From contig CANTFL010000123.1 in assembly GCA_947650285.1 (NCBI GenBank), positions 33,507 to 97,506 of the forward strand: a stretch of DNA of 64,000 nt, written 5' to 3'. The stretch's first letter is position 1. Each line of letters begins with the position of its first letter. The notes under the pieces are model-generated. The model saw only the letters and a program-made list of their open reading frames with translations. It was not told the DNA's origin and searched no databases. This stretch comes from Hyaloperonospora brassicae. Lineage: Eukaryota; Oomycota; Peronosporomycetes; Peronosporales; Peronosporaceae. Shown here piece after piece: positions 33,271-46,281 of the stretch. A program made the position numbers and the translations under genes.

Positions 33271-34689
33271 TTGGATAGGCTATATGCGAATGATGTTGCA
33301 AGTATATCGAAACGATGGCAAGGTACTCTAACAGTAAACGACTGTTTTATCATGTACCTCATGGCATGTACTCATCGAGATATTGAAACTTCTGTAAGAG
33401 TAATCAGCCAGTATTCCGCCTGCCGTGTCTGACACACTGATAAGCACCAAAGAGGGTCGTTCGTACGTTAGTGGCACAAAGAAAATAGCAATGAGCGTTA
33501 AAGAAGTAGGGACATCAGCTTGCGAGGCCATTTGGATAAATACTGAGCTGGAAAAAGTCAGGCAAGGTGAAGTAAAGAATGGTGTGCGTCCATGATGAAT
33601 GAATGGTCCATCACCTAAATGACCTAAAAGCAACGTTCGTTCGATCTTTCTCTGTCGTAATCAAAGAAAATGGCACTACCATAATCTACTAAATAAGTTG
33701 TGTGGCCAAATATGTTCTACTTTAAGCTTGATCAAATGTTTGACATAGAGTAATTAAGATCGACGAGGACAACCAAGGACCATTCGCACAAGCGAATAAC
33801 CTGTTGGTTGTGGAGTTGTTGTAGCGGAGATTCCTTCCGGCTCGACGCCCCCGCTGCCATGTTTATTACTTATTGTGAGGTATATTTAATGGTTACACAA
33901 AGTTCTAGACGTTTTTAGTCGCTAAGCGCAGAATAGAGCAATATCCACTTGTAGATAAGTAAACCCAGTGACATGGGGCACAGTGGGGAGTTTAAAAGCG
34001 TCTAGAGCGCCTTATATAGAACGTAACTAAGATCGATGTCCCTTTTTCTGCATAACTCAATTTAAGTTAATAGAAATCAGCTATAGTGACACTCGATATT
34101 ATGTTGCACGGGAAAAGAAGCTAAAGAAGTGGTGGCTGTGGAATACTGCTTTTACTTAAGAACATCGGGGGCTACGTATTTCCTACATTTGTCGTAACCA
34201 TGTGTTTACCACATCCACGCAACATGTTGGGTATTGAAGTATAATTTCTGCTGAGGTAAGCGGAAATGTTTACAAAGACGCTCCTCAATTAGAATGATGC
34301 GACTAACATATAAGCTAAGCCAATTAATTCTGCGACATGTAGCGATTTATAACGCGCTACTCTACAGGTAGTAATACTCGATGTGCCGATTGGTAAAGTG
34401 CGACTATACGGTTCATATTCCGTGATGTGCTAATTGCTATAGTGTCGATGAAGCATCCAGAGGACGTAGATTTAGAGAAAGCTATTGCCAACTTAGGACC
34501 GAATGGTAGTACTTTGCATTTGTGTCTGTAAAATCTAATTATCTTCAAAATGGGTACAATCTAATCCTTTTTCTAAATCTCAAAAGTAGCGCTTGCAATT
34601 GACCACAAATTTAGGTCTATAGTATCTAGATTTCCTTGTGTCGCAGGACAGTGCACGTCTCGAGAGCGTTACGCAGTAAGAGACGACCC
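33271..34689. other. Intergenic DNA
   Basis: No open frame above about 100 codons and no recognised element. A left LTR of the following B2 relic would be expected here, but I could not recognise it. Confidence 0.5.
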
Positions 34690-36020
34690 TTGTTGGGCAG
34701 GTCCAAGATTGAATGACGTCGACTATGCTACACGCTTTGTGGCTATGTCAGACGATGATAAAAAGCTTCATCCAGTCAAGTTAGAAATAAAGCTCTTCTC
34801 CGGGAGAGAAGAAGAGAACCCCCTCTTCTGTATTTGCAATGTAGATATAGCCAATAAGTCGAACATGATATGGACCGGATATCGAGGGTCGCGGCATCGA
34901 TCAACAAGCTCGCTGGTAGATCTAGAAGTCTCCATTTGTTTTCATTGATTATATCAATGAAGCCTTGACTACATGGGAAAGCTTTAAATGTAGCTTATCT
35001 GCACCTTTTTGCCGCCGATTCAAAAAAATTGCGTGCGATCACGCATTCTATCTATCCTCCAGTGCAAAAATGATCTGTCAGTTTATTTTTAACTGTAAGC
35101 GATACATAGAGCTGCTATGCAGAACCCTCCCCCTCTCCCTAGAGGTCGTTTGTGTGACGGTGTTCATAGAAATCTTCGTCTTGGCCCCGCCAGAGCCATA
35201 TTCTTTCTTGTCCACCCCACTACCTTGGACGGAGTTGTCGACATCGCACATAATACGTACTACAACCTTAACTCTGCTAAGCTTGATTGGATTGGGTATA
35301 CCCAAGCTCTACCCGAGCGGGGTTCATGAACACTTCAACGTCCTCTGGACCTGAACGTATGGTTCTTCGCGGTTCTGAAAGGATTGTAAAGATATAGCAG
35401 GGTCTGAATTAGCTGGACAACGGCGTGACATCATCGCTGATATATGTGCGGAAGCACTAATCACTTACGAACCGGAATCTCATTACGCAAGCAAAGCTAG
35501 GATCATATGGGTTAATTCCAGGTCAATTAGCTTGAGTTCGGGTATGGAACGGGAAAAATTAAGCTCCCAGTAGGCGCAGGGTGACTTACCGGGGATGTAC
35601 TAGGCTTTGTGATACCTCAGGGAGGTGGCGGTGAACAGGGATTATTTTCTTAGATCTTTGTGCTCTATGACACGGAGTTTGATTGTAAGTCGGAATTGAT
35701 TGTAGGTACAGCAACTACAAACGGGTATGCTACACCTTGGACGATTCTTATATATTTCGGTGCACTACGTGAATATGCTGGTCATCGTTCCGTGAAAGGA
35801 TGTCAGCCGCATACTGAAGCGCTACTATCGCATGTGTGGGACTGTCACCGTTCATCTGGCGACAGTAGCGTGTGTTACGTCACCATATATTGCCATAAAT
35901 TTAGGACTGACTTTATTATACTTTACTAGCGTAGAGAGCTGTTTAGTTCTTGACCATGACAAAAGCAGTGATTTTATTTTAGGAATAGCGTGGATAGATA
36001 GCCATGAGACATGAATTGAT

Positions 36021-36539
36021 TTGAGGTCTAAGGCCTTAGGTAATACGCGCAAGATTCCTATCGGACCTTCGGAAAGTCATGAACCCACCTCTAATAGTAA
36101 ACAAATGCGCTATACGGGCGAGGTACCTTTCGAATTGGCTTGTGTACAGGGCTTTAATTACACCGAGCTACTTGACATTAAATATGCCATTGACGTCAGT
36201 CCGATGATAGACTCGTCGATGGATGATTATTCGTCACATATTGGGCTTAGTGATGCTCATGATAACAAAGATCTACCACCAAATGGTGCAAGCATGATTG
36301 ACCTAGGGCCGAGGTATCACGAGTCGAGCACAGATGATGGGTCTGAAGTGGCACGTATAAATTTATTCAATGAAGCTTTTGAAAATAAAAATTCATTCGG
36401 TGTTGGTCAAGACATAAGCTCTCGTATCGAGCACGTCATGGCTTGCGATAAGCAAGGGATACCCTTTTCCTTACTTCTATTAGGTGTAAGGTCTCATAAA
36501 AGAGATGAGGGAAACGTCACAAACAACTTCGAAACGTAA
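36021..36539 (+). pseudogene. gypsy-B pol linker remnant in B2
   Basis: 172 open codons between protease and RT, acidic and Ser/Asp-rich (SSTDDGSEVARINLF, ISSRIEHVMACDKQ). The equivalent stretch in B1 (58340-58860) carries several stops. No catalytic domain; this is a connector region of the polyprotein. Confidence 0.55.
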
Positions 36540-39500
36540 AGCGTCCTTGTCGCTCGATATTAATGATTTAGAAAATGTATTACACACAATTGTGAATGTA
36601 ATGAACGTTTATGTTGGAGGCAGCGCTAACCTTGTGGCTTTTTTGTATTTTACAAATCCTTTTGAGCCAGACGAATGGTAAATTTAGTCAGGTTTTATAG
36701 GCAAGAGACTCATCCGATCTTGTGGTCATTCAACTAGATTCTGAGCTTTAGTCATCATCACTTGTAAACACGTCTATCCTTGAAGACACGAAGATGGCAC
36801 TCGGTGGCCGGAGTCAATCTGCGATTTTAAAGGGTCGAATGGATCCCTTTTATTTTTTAATGAAGAAAGTATCAGGATGTGGTGTGTAACATCCTACCGT
36901 CCACTTTACCTCCCGATATAGGTGTGCGTCAATAAATTGACCTGTTTATGGAACCAAGTGCTGCGAAAAAGTGCAAGTTCATTTTTCAAAACAACATTGT
37001 GGCGTCATTGGAGACTTCGTTCGTGCTAAGGACGCAGCTGGAATGGTTTAGAAGAGTAAGTCTACCCATGTCACACTCACATTTTGTGTAAAGAAGCTAA
37101 AAGGGCAAGTGTGTATTGTCTACGCTTATGAAAATCTAAATAAAGCCACGATTTTGGCCCAGACATCTATTTCTCGAAAGATTTGCCTCATAAATCTATG
37201 TTCAGATATACCAGGTGTAGTACACTCAATCTAGTCAATGACTATTACTAGTTTTTTTATGAGATACAGAGAGATATTCGCTAATTGCGCTCATCACTCC
37301 AAGCGGTAAGCTATAGGAAAGGCTTATACAGCCCTTAGTGCTGTCCAATACACCGGACACAATTAACTGTATTGTGACGCAATTTTAATAACCTCGACAA
37401 GGATATGCTCAGACTTACTTTGATGACAGTATTGTTCATAGTCCTGCATTCAACGGTCAGTTGGATGTGAACAACCATACCATATATTTACGATCAGTGC
37501 TTGAATGCATGCGCACGAAAACCCGTATGCAAAGTATCTAAGTGCCTTTTTGGCGCTGAAACAAATCATTTTTTGGATGTATCATGGGTTAGCAAGGCTT
37601 ACAAGCAAATCCACCTCTGGGCAAAGCCATAGTAGACTGGCAAGTTCTTCAAAACTAAATATTACTACGTGATTAAATAGGCCTTTAAAAATACTTACAC
37701 AAGTACAGTGCAAATTATGCAGACATGACTCGACCATTATCCAGCCTCTTTAACAAGGATAGAGAATGATGCTGGATTAGCAAACAAAACGATGCCTTTG
37801 AAGCTGTTATATAAATCTACTGTTGGCCCCGATCTTGGCTCTGCAAGATCCCGCGCGGACCCGTAGTGTCGGCTGTGACGCTCCCAACTTTGCCATTGGC
37901 GGTTCATTGTTGCAAGAGAGCATGGCAGGTATAGGAGTATTGTCGCGCATAAGACGTGCCAGCTGATAGCTGCAAAGAAGAGATATTCAGTTCATGAAAA
38001 CGAGATTCTGGCAATGAAGTACCCTCTCGTCAAATACAGATTCCATCTGCTTGGCTCCAAGACTGATGTGGTAAATACCGGTCATAGCGTCGCCAAGCAC
38101 TGCGACTCAGCCGCCTCATCTCTCTCGGATATTGTCTCGTTTGATTTCTTTCTTTACCATATATTAAATTGAGATAAAGTACATTTCGGACAAGCAAAAC
38201 CTCTTGGTCGATGCGTTGTCGCGCAGAACTAACTATAAGGTTGCTCATGAATCGACTCTGTCGCTATCCATGTCGTATTGAATTCGTACGGCCTATGCCC
38301 GTGACGATTACTGCGTAGCTGTGCTAGGTGATCATAAGGGCGAGCACTTTATCTACTCATACAAAGATATATTATCGGTTTCCTTACGGACACGCTGCAT
38401 CTAAACCACATCGATATTACATCGATCGAGTATTGTTGTGCTACAGCACAGATGTTGAGAATACTCCTCGTATAGTGTGTCACGAGATGAAGACTTTGAG
38501 CATCGCAAACTCTTCGGGGCGCATAATACTGCGTTGAGAGTTCATTTGGGTCGTGAGAAAACCTATAGCTCTGTCAGTCTATACGATTGGTGGCACAGGA
38601 ACGATCTAACAATCTCGTATTTGAGTACGTGCAAAGATGCCTTTGGCTCACAATCTCCCCCTTTAGCTGCACCGCTTTCTAATTAATCCAAACATCGGGG
38701 TTTCAAAAATTTATTAGGATGGAATTTGTGTTTTACCTACCGAAGGATTCGGAAGAAAAATCTGGCATAGCGGTCTTTGTTGACTGTTTAGCATATTGAC
38801 TTATTTGACGGCTGTGCCAGTTACCATTGATGGTGAGGGTACAGCTGAGCTATATACAGATCATATGGTTTGACAACACGAAATCCTGTCGTAGTCATCT
38901 CGGATAACGTTTCTCGCTCCACTGAAAAGTTTGAAAGTCCGACTTCAAGCTGCTGGGCGCTTGTTAATGGCTAAATCAAAACATTTGCCGACCGATGGCT
39001 CAATTTAGCGACTGAAATGCGTTGTTAATGACATTCCACGCAGTAATTTTACTGATTCTCTAAAAGATTAAAGGTCACTGATCCCAGTCGTTCAGTTCGC
39101 GTTTAGTAACGCAGGGTATGACTCCACCGGCTGTTCATTGTTCGACGTAAACGGTCTCACCCACCCTCGCGTTGCGTTTATGCTACCACTACGTAAGTTG
39201 GGGCTTGATGGAGGAGAAATGGCCGATAGGCTTGCTGATATTATCGCTGCTACTGTTAAAAACACGTCGGCAAGTTTCTCGCGACGCGATCGAATGTTGA
39301 CGACATGTGCGTGATGCTATTTCTGAAAGCCAGGGCAAACAAAATCAACCAGCAGATACCAAGGACAGAGGTTGTATTAAAAATCGTGCGGTCGGAGAAC
39401 ATGTCATACTCAATAATAGAAACCTACCTACAACTGCAGTGTCCGCTGTCTTCAATAAAAATTTGCGTTTATGTTTCGCAGATAGTTCATACTCGTGGCC

Positions 39501-40244
39501 AAAAAGAACTTTTCTACACGCCAAATTTTCCATGCATATTGCGCACAAATCCAGAGTTTACATTAAGATCAATAAATTATTATCGAGACCCGTCTCTTCT
39601 TCGTCTTGAAGCGCTTGAGCCGCCAAAGTTGGCTGTACTACGATCGTTTCATCCACATCAAGATAGCAAGCTGTAAAGCAGACGAGTTTTCACTGCTACA
39701 GATATAGTATTTAAGTCTCCATTGACTTCAAGCATTCCATACGCTTACAAAGACGATTCATCTCGTGCTTTAAGAGGACAATCACTTGACGTGATTCGGC
39801 ATGGGATGTCTATAATGTTTCGAACTACTACGTTTCTGCTCAATCAGTAAGGAACCCTTCAGTTTGGCGTGGATAGACTCCTACATCAAGATACTCCTGA
39901 AGCGACGTCGTCCCAACGACCAGATAAATAGTTGGTGGGGTGGTGAGACTAACCTGAGTAAGAGAACTCGTGGAACTTTGAGATCCCGCTGCGACAATAT
40001 TTTGCTGATGCCGTTGACTTTTTCGAGCGCGGAACGCAGTGTTGTCTTGCGACAAAACGGGTTTACAACCATTGGAGTGTGAAAAAGAGGGATACTGGTC
40101 AGTGTTCGGCCTGGACTCGCTGCTATCGGCGTAGCTGAAGCCTATTTTGAGCGAGTGCTCAACTGGCATTATTATTGGCATAATCGTACCGAAGCTTTCG
40201 TTCTAGTCGAATATCTTCTACAATTGCACTTGCTTTTAAAGTGA

Positions 40245-40493
40245 TCATGCTACTGAGGTGACGTGCTTGCTACTCTCATCGGATGAAGTAGTTATCCTTC
40301 TCCTTAGTAATTCTCCTGCAAATAGGAGTATGTACCCTCCCTTAACCGTTGGAGTCGGAGCACTACGTGCTTCTCTTGCAAGGCGCACCTTAAATCGACT
40401 TTTGTTGTCAAAGAAGAATTCAGGTACTTCTCGCGTAGTGCCTGTCAAGATCCTATGTTCTTGGTTTAAGAAGCTTTTGATCCGATGGTCCAC
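40245..40493 (-). pseudogene. Antisense ORF of gypsy-B, remnant in B2
   Basis: The minus-strand stretch FKVRLAREARSAPTPTVKGG then YILLFAGEL corresponds to YKLRLDTLARGALVPPMKG and ILLFAGES in the B1 antisense ORF (about 62830-62770). It therefore shows that the antisense frame was already present in the older copy. Confidence 0.65.
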
Positions 40494-40991
40494 CCAACCA
40501 AAGTAAGATTAGTAGTTTTACGGATACGTTCTTTCACGGCGGGTGGCATGAAGACATAGTCACAATGTATTTGGGTGCCGTGGCGGCCTTCGAACGGTGC
40601 AGAGCACTCTAATATTGCAAAACGATAATCTGTCGTTGATCATCGAGCGGGTTAGTGATGGTAGCATACCCCGAATCCTATAAATTATGCTTCGCAGATG
40701 ACGCTTTGCCGTCGCCACCGCTCGGTGAACGGATTTGGTGTCGAATAAGGCCGTTTCCAATCCTAGGTGTGTCAGACATTGCTTTTTCTTCCTCGAAGAC
40801 ACTTTTATTGCTACCATAGCCCACCTCCTCAAAAAAAATGTAGATAAGAAGAGGAAGTCGGCGACTCGTCCGATGGCGATTCCATAATGATTGGTGCTAT
40901 TTAAAACCGTGAGGTTAATCGCACACACACCGACTTCTACGAGAAATGAATACGATCGACGTATCATGGGAACGTCAGTTTGTTGGAAAAT

Positions 40992-41031
40992 TGTGAAACG
41001 GGGTTACACGTCGATTGTTAACCGATGTAAC
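40992..41031 (+). repeat. gypsy-B LTR of B2, left piece
   Basis: TGTGAAACGGGGTTACAC matches the start of the B1 LTRs. The LTR continues at 46282 beyond the copia insertion; the last five bases GTAAC are the target duplication. Confidence 0.8.
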
Positions 41032-41407
41032 TGTAGAAGAATGAGTGTTCGTTGATGCACTTGTTCCAGAAGATGTAGAAGTAAAAAGTGAATATATTTA
41101 AGCATTAACCTCCCCCGTTCGTTAATACCTACACATTCATGCGAAACGGACTGCAACTATACCGTCTATAGTGCACGTCGATCCCGCTCCGTCCCACCTG
41201 TTACGACATCGACAAGACGACATGGTAATCTCGTCGCCTCGTCCCATATGTCGCAACATCCTGGTGGTCCGACGTGGCGACATCGTCGCCTCGTCCCATC
41301 TGTCAAGATGTCAAACTTGTTAGCCAATCAGGTACGATTGTAACTTACCGTGTCACGGGGTATTGCCCTTGACCCTCGCGACTTGTCAGAAACGATATCT
41401 TCTAACA
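41032..41407 (-). repeat. copia 3' LTR
   Basis: 376 bp; on the minus strand it begins TGTTAGAAGATATCG and ends TTCTTCTACA. The purine-rich stretch just before it (minus strand, 41408-41416, GAGGAGGTG) is the likely polypurine tract. The pol stop codon lies inside it at 41402-41404. Confidence 0.95.
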
Positions 41408-43435
41408 CACCTCCTCAATCGTATCCGGAGGGGTCTTCAACTTGAACATCGCGCGCAGATCTTTCATCCTTGGTGCCGGTAGTGCCTTAGTCAGGAGATC
41501 AGCAATCATCTCCTCTGAATTGATGAAGCATGGTTCAATCTCTTTTGCTTGTGCGTAGTGGCAGATAAACTTGAAACGAATATCCACATGCTTGGCACTT
41601 GACGAACTCTTCTCGGTCTTCAACAAGTTGATGGCTGCTTGGTTATCCATCCACATCGGCATTGGCTTGACGATTTTCATGTTTAACTCGCCAAACAGCT
41701 CCTTCAAACCCAGTAGTTCGCGACCAGCGTGAGACGCTGCAATGAACATAGCTTCCATTGTGCTTAGCGACACCGCGGTCTGCTTCTTGCACGCCCATGA
41801 AACGACAGCGCCATCCACAGTAAGGACGTATCCAGTGACCGACTTGCGGTCCGACTTGTCCGCAGCGAAGTCCGCGTCGCTCCAGCTCTCAATCTTGATT
41901 GGGACGTCCACGCCTTGTGAATTGTTGATGCATAGCTTCAACGTCTTGGTCTCCTTCAGATACCTCGCGACTCGTTTCGCCGTTCTCCAATCCTTGACCG
42001 TCGGCTTGTGGGTCTGCCGGGTTGCCCGGTGTACCGCAAAACAAATGTCCGGTCGAGTACAACGCGCAATCCACAGTAAACTTCCGACGAGTGACTGAAA
42101 GGCCTTGATACTTGCATCTCCATCCTTGGCGGTCGGCTTCAATGACTCTGAGTTCGACTCATCGTCGTCGTTGCATTCGTTTCCGATTGGAGATCGAACA
42201 CCGTTAGCAGTAGCCAGTCCATGTTCCTTTAGCAGTGAGTCGATGGTAATCTCTTGGTCCAACACGTAGCCTTCATTTTCGTTCAGCTTGACCCTCAGTC
42301 CGAGGAACTTGTTCACAATGCCGAGGTCCTTGATCTCGAGAGATGCTATGTCCTTGAAAAATTGTCCGACGACAGAGTTCGAAGTTCCAGTCACCAGTAG
42401 GTCGTCGACGTAAACACCGACAACCGTTACATCCGTACCGGTTCGGTTGACATAGAGACACATGTCCGTCGTGCATTGTTTGAAGTTTAACTCGGTCAGC
42501 TTGGAGTGCAGTAGTTTGCTCCACAATCTTCCAGCTTGTTTCAAGCCATACAAAGACTTCTTGAGCAACAGTGCGAGCTGTTTGGTCGCGTCCACACCAT
42601 GATAGGCCAAGGTGTCTTCGTTTACTTGCATACCACTTGGTATCTTCATGTAGATGTCGAGGTCCTTTTCCTGATCGGCCTTGACATATGCGTTTGGCAC
42701 ATCGCCGTGACGAGCAGGCACATTCCATCTGCGTGAGAGGACCAGGATCACCTTGACTGTCCCGATTTCCATAACCGCGGCAAATGTCAAGGTGTAGTCG
42801 ACTCCAAACAATTGCTCGTTCCCACATGCAACGAGTCTGGCCTTGTATCTCTCGACATTCCCGTCAGCATCGGTCTTTGTCTTGAAAACCCATTTATTGT
42901 GGAGTATGTGGGCGTTGTCAGGTGGAACGACAACCGCCCACACACCGTTCTCCTCCAGTGCGTCGAGTTCATCCTTGATGGCCACAGCCCATTTATCCTT
43001 GCTGTCGCTTCGCACAGCCTCGCCATAGTTTTTCGGGTCCCGAACAGCGTTGACGATGTCGACACCCTCACCTGAGATAGTGACTTCGCTTGATGTATCT
43101 TCGTCATTTCGGCGTGATCGTGTCATGTGTGGATCACGATTCCATTCTGATGGCCTTGCACTTGATTTGTTCGTGCCACCTTGGTCACCGAGCTCCTTTT
43201 GACCTTCAGTACCATGTAACGTTTTGGTCATGTTTGGCCTTTGGATGTTATCCAAGGTTTCGACTTTTTTCACGTGTTGAGTTACTACCACCACATGATC
43301 CATTGGTATGAAGACCCGATAGCCTTTCATCTCATCGCTCTTCCCGATGATTCCCCTGTTTGCCACGGTGACCCAATGACTTGTTCGAGGTCGTTCGATG
43401 CACAGTGCATGAGGACCCGAAAACCACAATGTCAC
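41402..43435 (-). pseudogene. copia pol, second part: integrase end, RT, RNase H
   Basis: The reading frame is correct from about 43352 downward. A connector region (residues 28-165) leads to the copia RT: NKWVFKTKTDADGNVERYKAR, KKSLYGLKQAGRLW and the catalytic VYVDDLLVTG (residues 341-350, near 42414). RNase H follows with SWSDADFAADKSDRKSVTGY, STMEAMFIAAS, WMDNQAAINL, KHVDIRFKF and IADLLTKAL. The frame is intact to its TAG inside the LTR. It is separated from the upstream frame by two one-base gains in G runs (43543-43547 and 43353-43356). Confidence 0.93.
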
Positions 43436-43539
43436 TTAAGACGGGTGTCTTCTTGGTTAGAATCTCGATGGGTGAGATGCTACCTTCGTTAGCCTTGGTG
43501 GGACTTCGATTTAAGATGTATGCTGCATATTCTGCAGCA

Positions 43540-45897
43540 TCACCCCCAAAACGTCAAGGGTAACCCACTTGCAAACACCATGCTTCGCACCATATCCATG
43601 ATAGTGCGATGCATGCGCTCGGCTTTGCCATTGCTGGCCTGGTTGTCACGCTCGCTCACTTGGCGAGAGACACCGACTTCCTTGCAAAAAACATCCAGAG
43701 GCTTGTACTCGCCTCCACCGTCTGTACGTAAAACGTGTATACGGCAATTAAATTGGCGTTCGAAAACCACCAAAAAATTCTTGAAATGAATCGCAGCAGC
43801 ATCTTTGGTCTTCGCTAGGATTACCCGGCAGTAATTCGACCTGTGATCAATGAAATTGATCAGGTATCGATTGCCGAGTCGATCACGGGGGGTCATAGGA
43901 CCTTTCAGGTCTGAACAGACCACGCCTCCGATCACGTCAATGGGTGAATTCAACCCACTGTCCTTCCGCGATTGTCGGTTCTTTGTCTGCTTGCCTTGTG
44001 CACAGGCTAAGCACTTGACGCGCTTGGTATCAGTCAGTTTGATACCAGAGGCGGGATCCCGAGCCATCTTTATGATGGTGTCGTAGCACAAGTGCCCTAG
44101 ACAGTGATGAAAATAAAACAGGGTTCCATGTTGAACGTCGTTCCTTGTGCTACTCTTGATGTCGTCGACGACCGTCATGATAGCTTCTCGTGGTGATCCG
44201 AAACCATGGGAACCATTGGTCGTAGCTCCATTGAAAACTTCATCGACCACTACACTATTGATCCGATCGACATCCATGATAGGTAATCCACCGGATTGCG
44301 AAACCATGACACGCCTCCCTTCTCGATACTCAAGGATGCATCCCTTCGACTCGAGTTTCCCAAACGAGATGATGTTGCACTCCAAGTTTGATGCGTATTG
44401 AACATCGAGAAGACGTATTGTCTTAGTTAATCCAAGTGCTTTGACCCGGATCATCACACTTCCTTGCTTGGTGATCCGAAGTGGTTCACTGTCCGACGCA
44501 GCGGTGAAGCATTTGGTGTTGCAGTCCACCGCATCTTCCAGCAAGCTCAAATCGTTAATCAGGTGACGACCTGAGCCGCTGTCCAGCACCCAGTGACTTG
44601 GCGAAATCTTCCGATGTACTGGGAGAACCAAGACGAAATCTGCATCTTGCTTCTTCTTGGTACCCTTTGGGCAGTTCATCTGGAGATGCCCGGTGCTGCC
44701 GCACAGGTAACACTGCTTGGATCGCTGTGGACCATGTTGTATCTTGGTCCGTTCGATCCTCTTGGTTTGGTTGTTTGGTTCAACAATGTTGACAACATCC
44801 CGACCGAAGTGCTTCACGCGAACTTCAAGTTCCGTTGACTGTGCGAATTGCGCGAGCTCTTCAGCTTGACGAAGATAGTCAATCCTGTTCAAATTCAGGC
44901 GGGACAACATAGTCGTCCGCATGGCTGGATCGGCATAATGCAGGATGTTGTCCAGTACGAGGTTGTCCGCACCTCCACATGCGTCGCTCACAGCGGTCAG
45001 GTACAGGAAGTGTTCGGTCCAGCTACGCTGGGGTGACTTGGCAGCAGTAAACAGCTTCATGCTCTGGGCAGGTGTTATCTTGGTGTTGAAGGTCTGGAGT
45101 AACCTTTGCAATGCATGCTCCAAGGTTTGGCTCTCAGACCACCAAGTTTCCACCTGCCGCCGGTAATACTTCTGCGCCGTACCAGCGAGGTGTTGGCCGA
45201 GGACATCCACCTTGATATCTTCAGGCCATCCAAAACCGCAGGCGCGTTCCGAGAACGCAACCTGCCGGACAAATTCCTTGCCCCATTCAATGAAACCACT
45301 CCCAAGGCCATGGTAGAGCTCCTTTCCATCGAAAGGTTGCAAAGCCAGCTTCCTTTGGCGTCCATCCGGTACACCTGGGTGTACCTGTCCGGGCTGGTGT
45401 TGCACCGGACCTGGTACTTGCATACCCGGGTATACTCCCGCGGGCATGGCATGTCCCTGAATTCCAGGCTCGAGACCCCGAGCCATTCTACGGTTGACAT
45501 TTGCCTGGGCCGGCGCGTCAACCATGTGTTCCCCGGCCACAGCCGGTCGTCGGGCACCGAAGTAGGTGGCCGGCGAGACATTCGGTGAACGTTTAGGGGG
45601 TGGGGTACGCTCCAAAGCCTGAAGTGTTATACCGGCCCCTGAACCGAGAACCGAACCAAAGACGCTCGACTCCGCAGATTCCATGCGTTGGCCTCCAACT
45701 TGTTCGCGTTGGGAGGATTCCATCCTGCCCATCCGTTCCGACAAGTCGCCAAGCATGGCGAGTATCTTGTCCAGTGCCGCCGCGGGCACTGCCGACTTTT
45801 CTTCTAGTTGGTGGTCCTCGGTCGTTTCTCGACCATCGGCCACCGCAGCGAGTGTGGCTCCTTGAGCTGCGCCGGAAACACGATTCTTTGGGCTCAT
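43540..45897 (-). pseudogene. copia gag-protease-integrase part (frameshifted at its end)
   Basis: I chose the ATG at 45897 (MSPKNRVSGAAQ), immediately after the 5' LTR; an earlier start would lie inside the LTR. Gag comprises roughly the first 380 residues and ends in a CCHC knuckle, CYLCGSTGHLQMNC. Protease follows with WVLDSGSGRHL. The pre-integrase zinc segment has HHCLGHLCYD and CLACAQGKQTK. The integrase core shows the D-D-E set: VCSDLKGP, LRTDGGGEY and NGKAERMHRTI. The frame stops at 43540-43542 only because a G4 run became G5. The product would make particles, mature the polyprotein and insert cDNA. Confidence 0.93.
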
Positions 45898-45901
45898 AAC
45901 C

Positions 45902-46276
45902 TGTAGAAGAATGAGTGTTCGTTGATGCACTTGTTCCAGAAGATGTAGAAGTAAAAAGTGAATATATTTAAGCATTAACCTCCCCGTTCGTTAATACCTA
46001 CACATGCATGCGAAACGGACTGCAACTATACCGTCTATAGTGCACGTCTATCCCGCTCCGTCCCACCTGTTACGACATCGACAAGACGACATGGTAATCT
46101 CGTCGCCTCGTCCCATATGTCGCAACATCCTGGTGGTCCGACGTGGCGACATCGTCGCCTCGTCCCATCTGTCAAGATGTCAAACTTGTTAGCCAATCAG
46201 GTACGATTGTAACTTACCGTGTCACGGGGTATTGCCCTTGACCCTCGCGACTTGTCAGAAACGATATCCTCTAACA
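45902..46276 (-). repeat. copia 5' LTR
   Basis: 375 bp, about 99% like the other LTR. It contains imperfect direct repeats of a CGTCGCCTCGTCCCAT unit (46098, 46154). The sequence after it on the minus strand (GGTTATGAGCCC) could serve as primer site and includes the gag ATG. Confidence 0.95.
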
Positions 46277-46281
46277 GTAAC

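Larger units (their letters stand above)
34690..40991 (+). mobile_element. Ty3/gypsy family B relic (B2), internal part
   Basis: Aligns in order with gypsy-B copy B1. Gag starts near 34700 and has a TGTGCGGAAGCACTAATCAC knuckle block near 35440. The protease end is near 35935-36020, and an unusually open 172-codon linker lies at 36021-36539. RT covers about 36900-37770, RNase H 37850-38240, integrase 38290-39200 and a chromodomain trace lies near 39890. The antisense region runs 40245-40960. Numerous stops and indels show age. Its 3' LTR follows at 40992 and is interrupted by the copia element. Confidence 0.8.
41032..46276 (-). mobile_element. Ty1/copia retrotransposon, nearly intact
   Basis: 5245 bp on the minus strand. 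LTRs 41032-41407 and 45902-46276 differ by three substitutions and one indel by hand count. GTAAC (41027-41031 and 46277-46281) is the target duplication. It is inserted in the B2 LTR. Domain order gag, protease, integrase, RT, RNase H is that of Pseudoviridae-type (copia) elements. Only two +1 frameshifts break the polyprotein. Confidence 0.97.

Noticed and set aside
45898..45975. Upstream start for copia gag inside the LTR
   Set aside because: The frame is open there, but the transcript and gag conventionally start after the LTR, and an ATG lies exactly at the LTR edge (45897).
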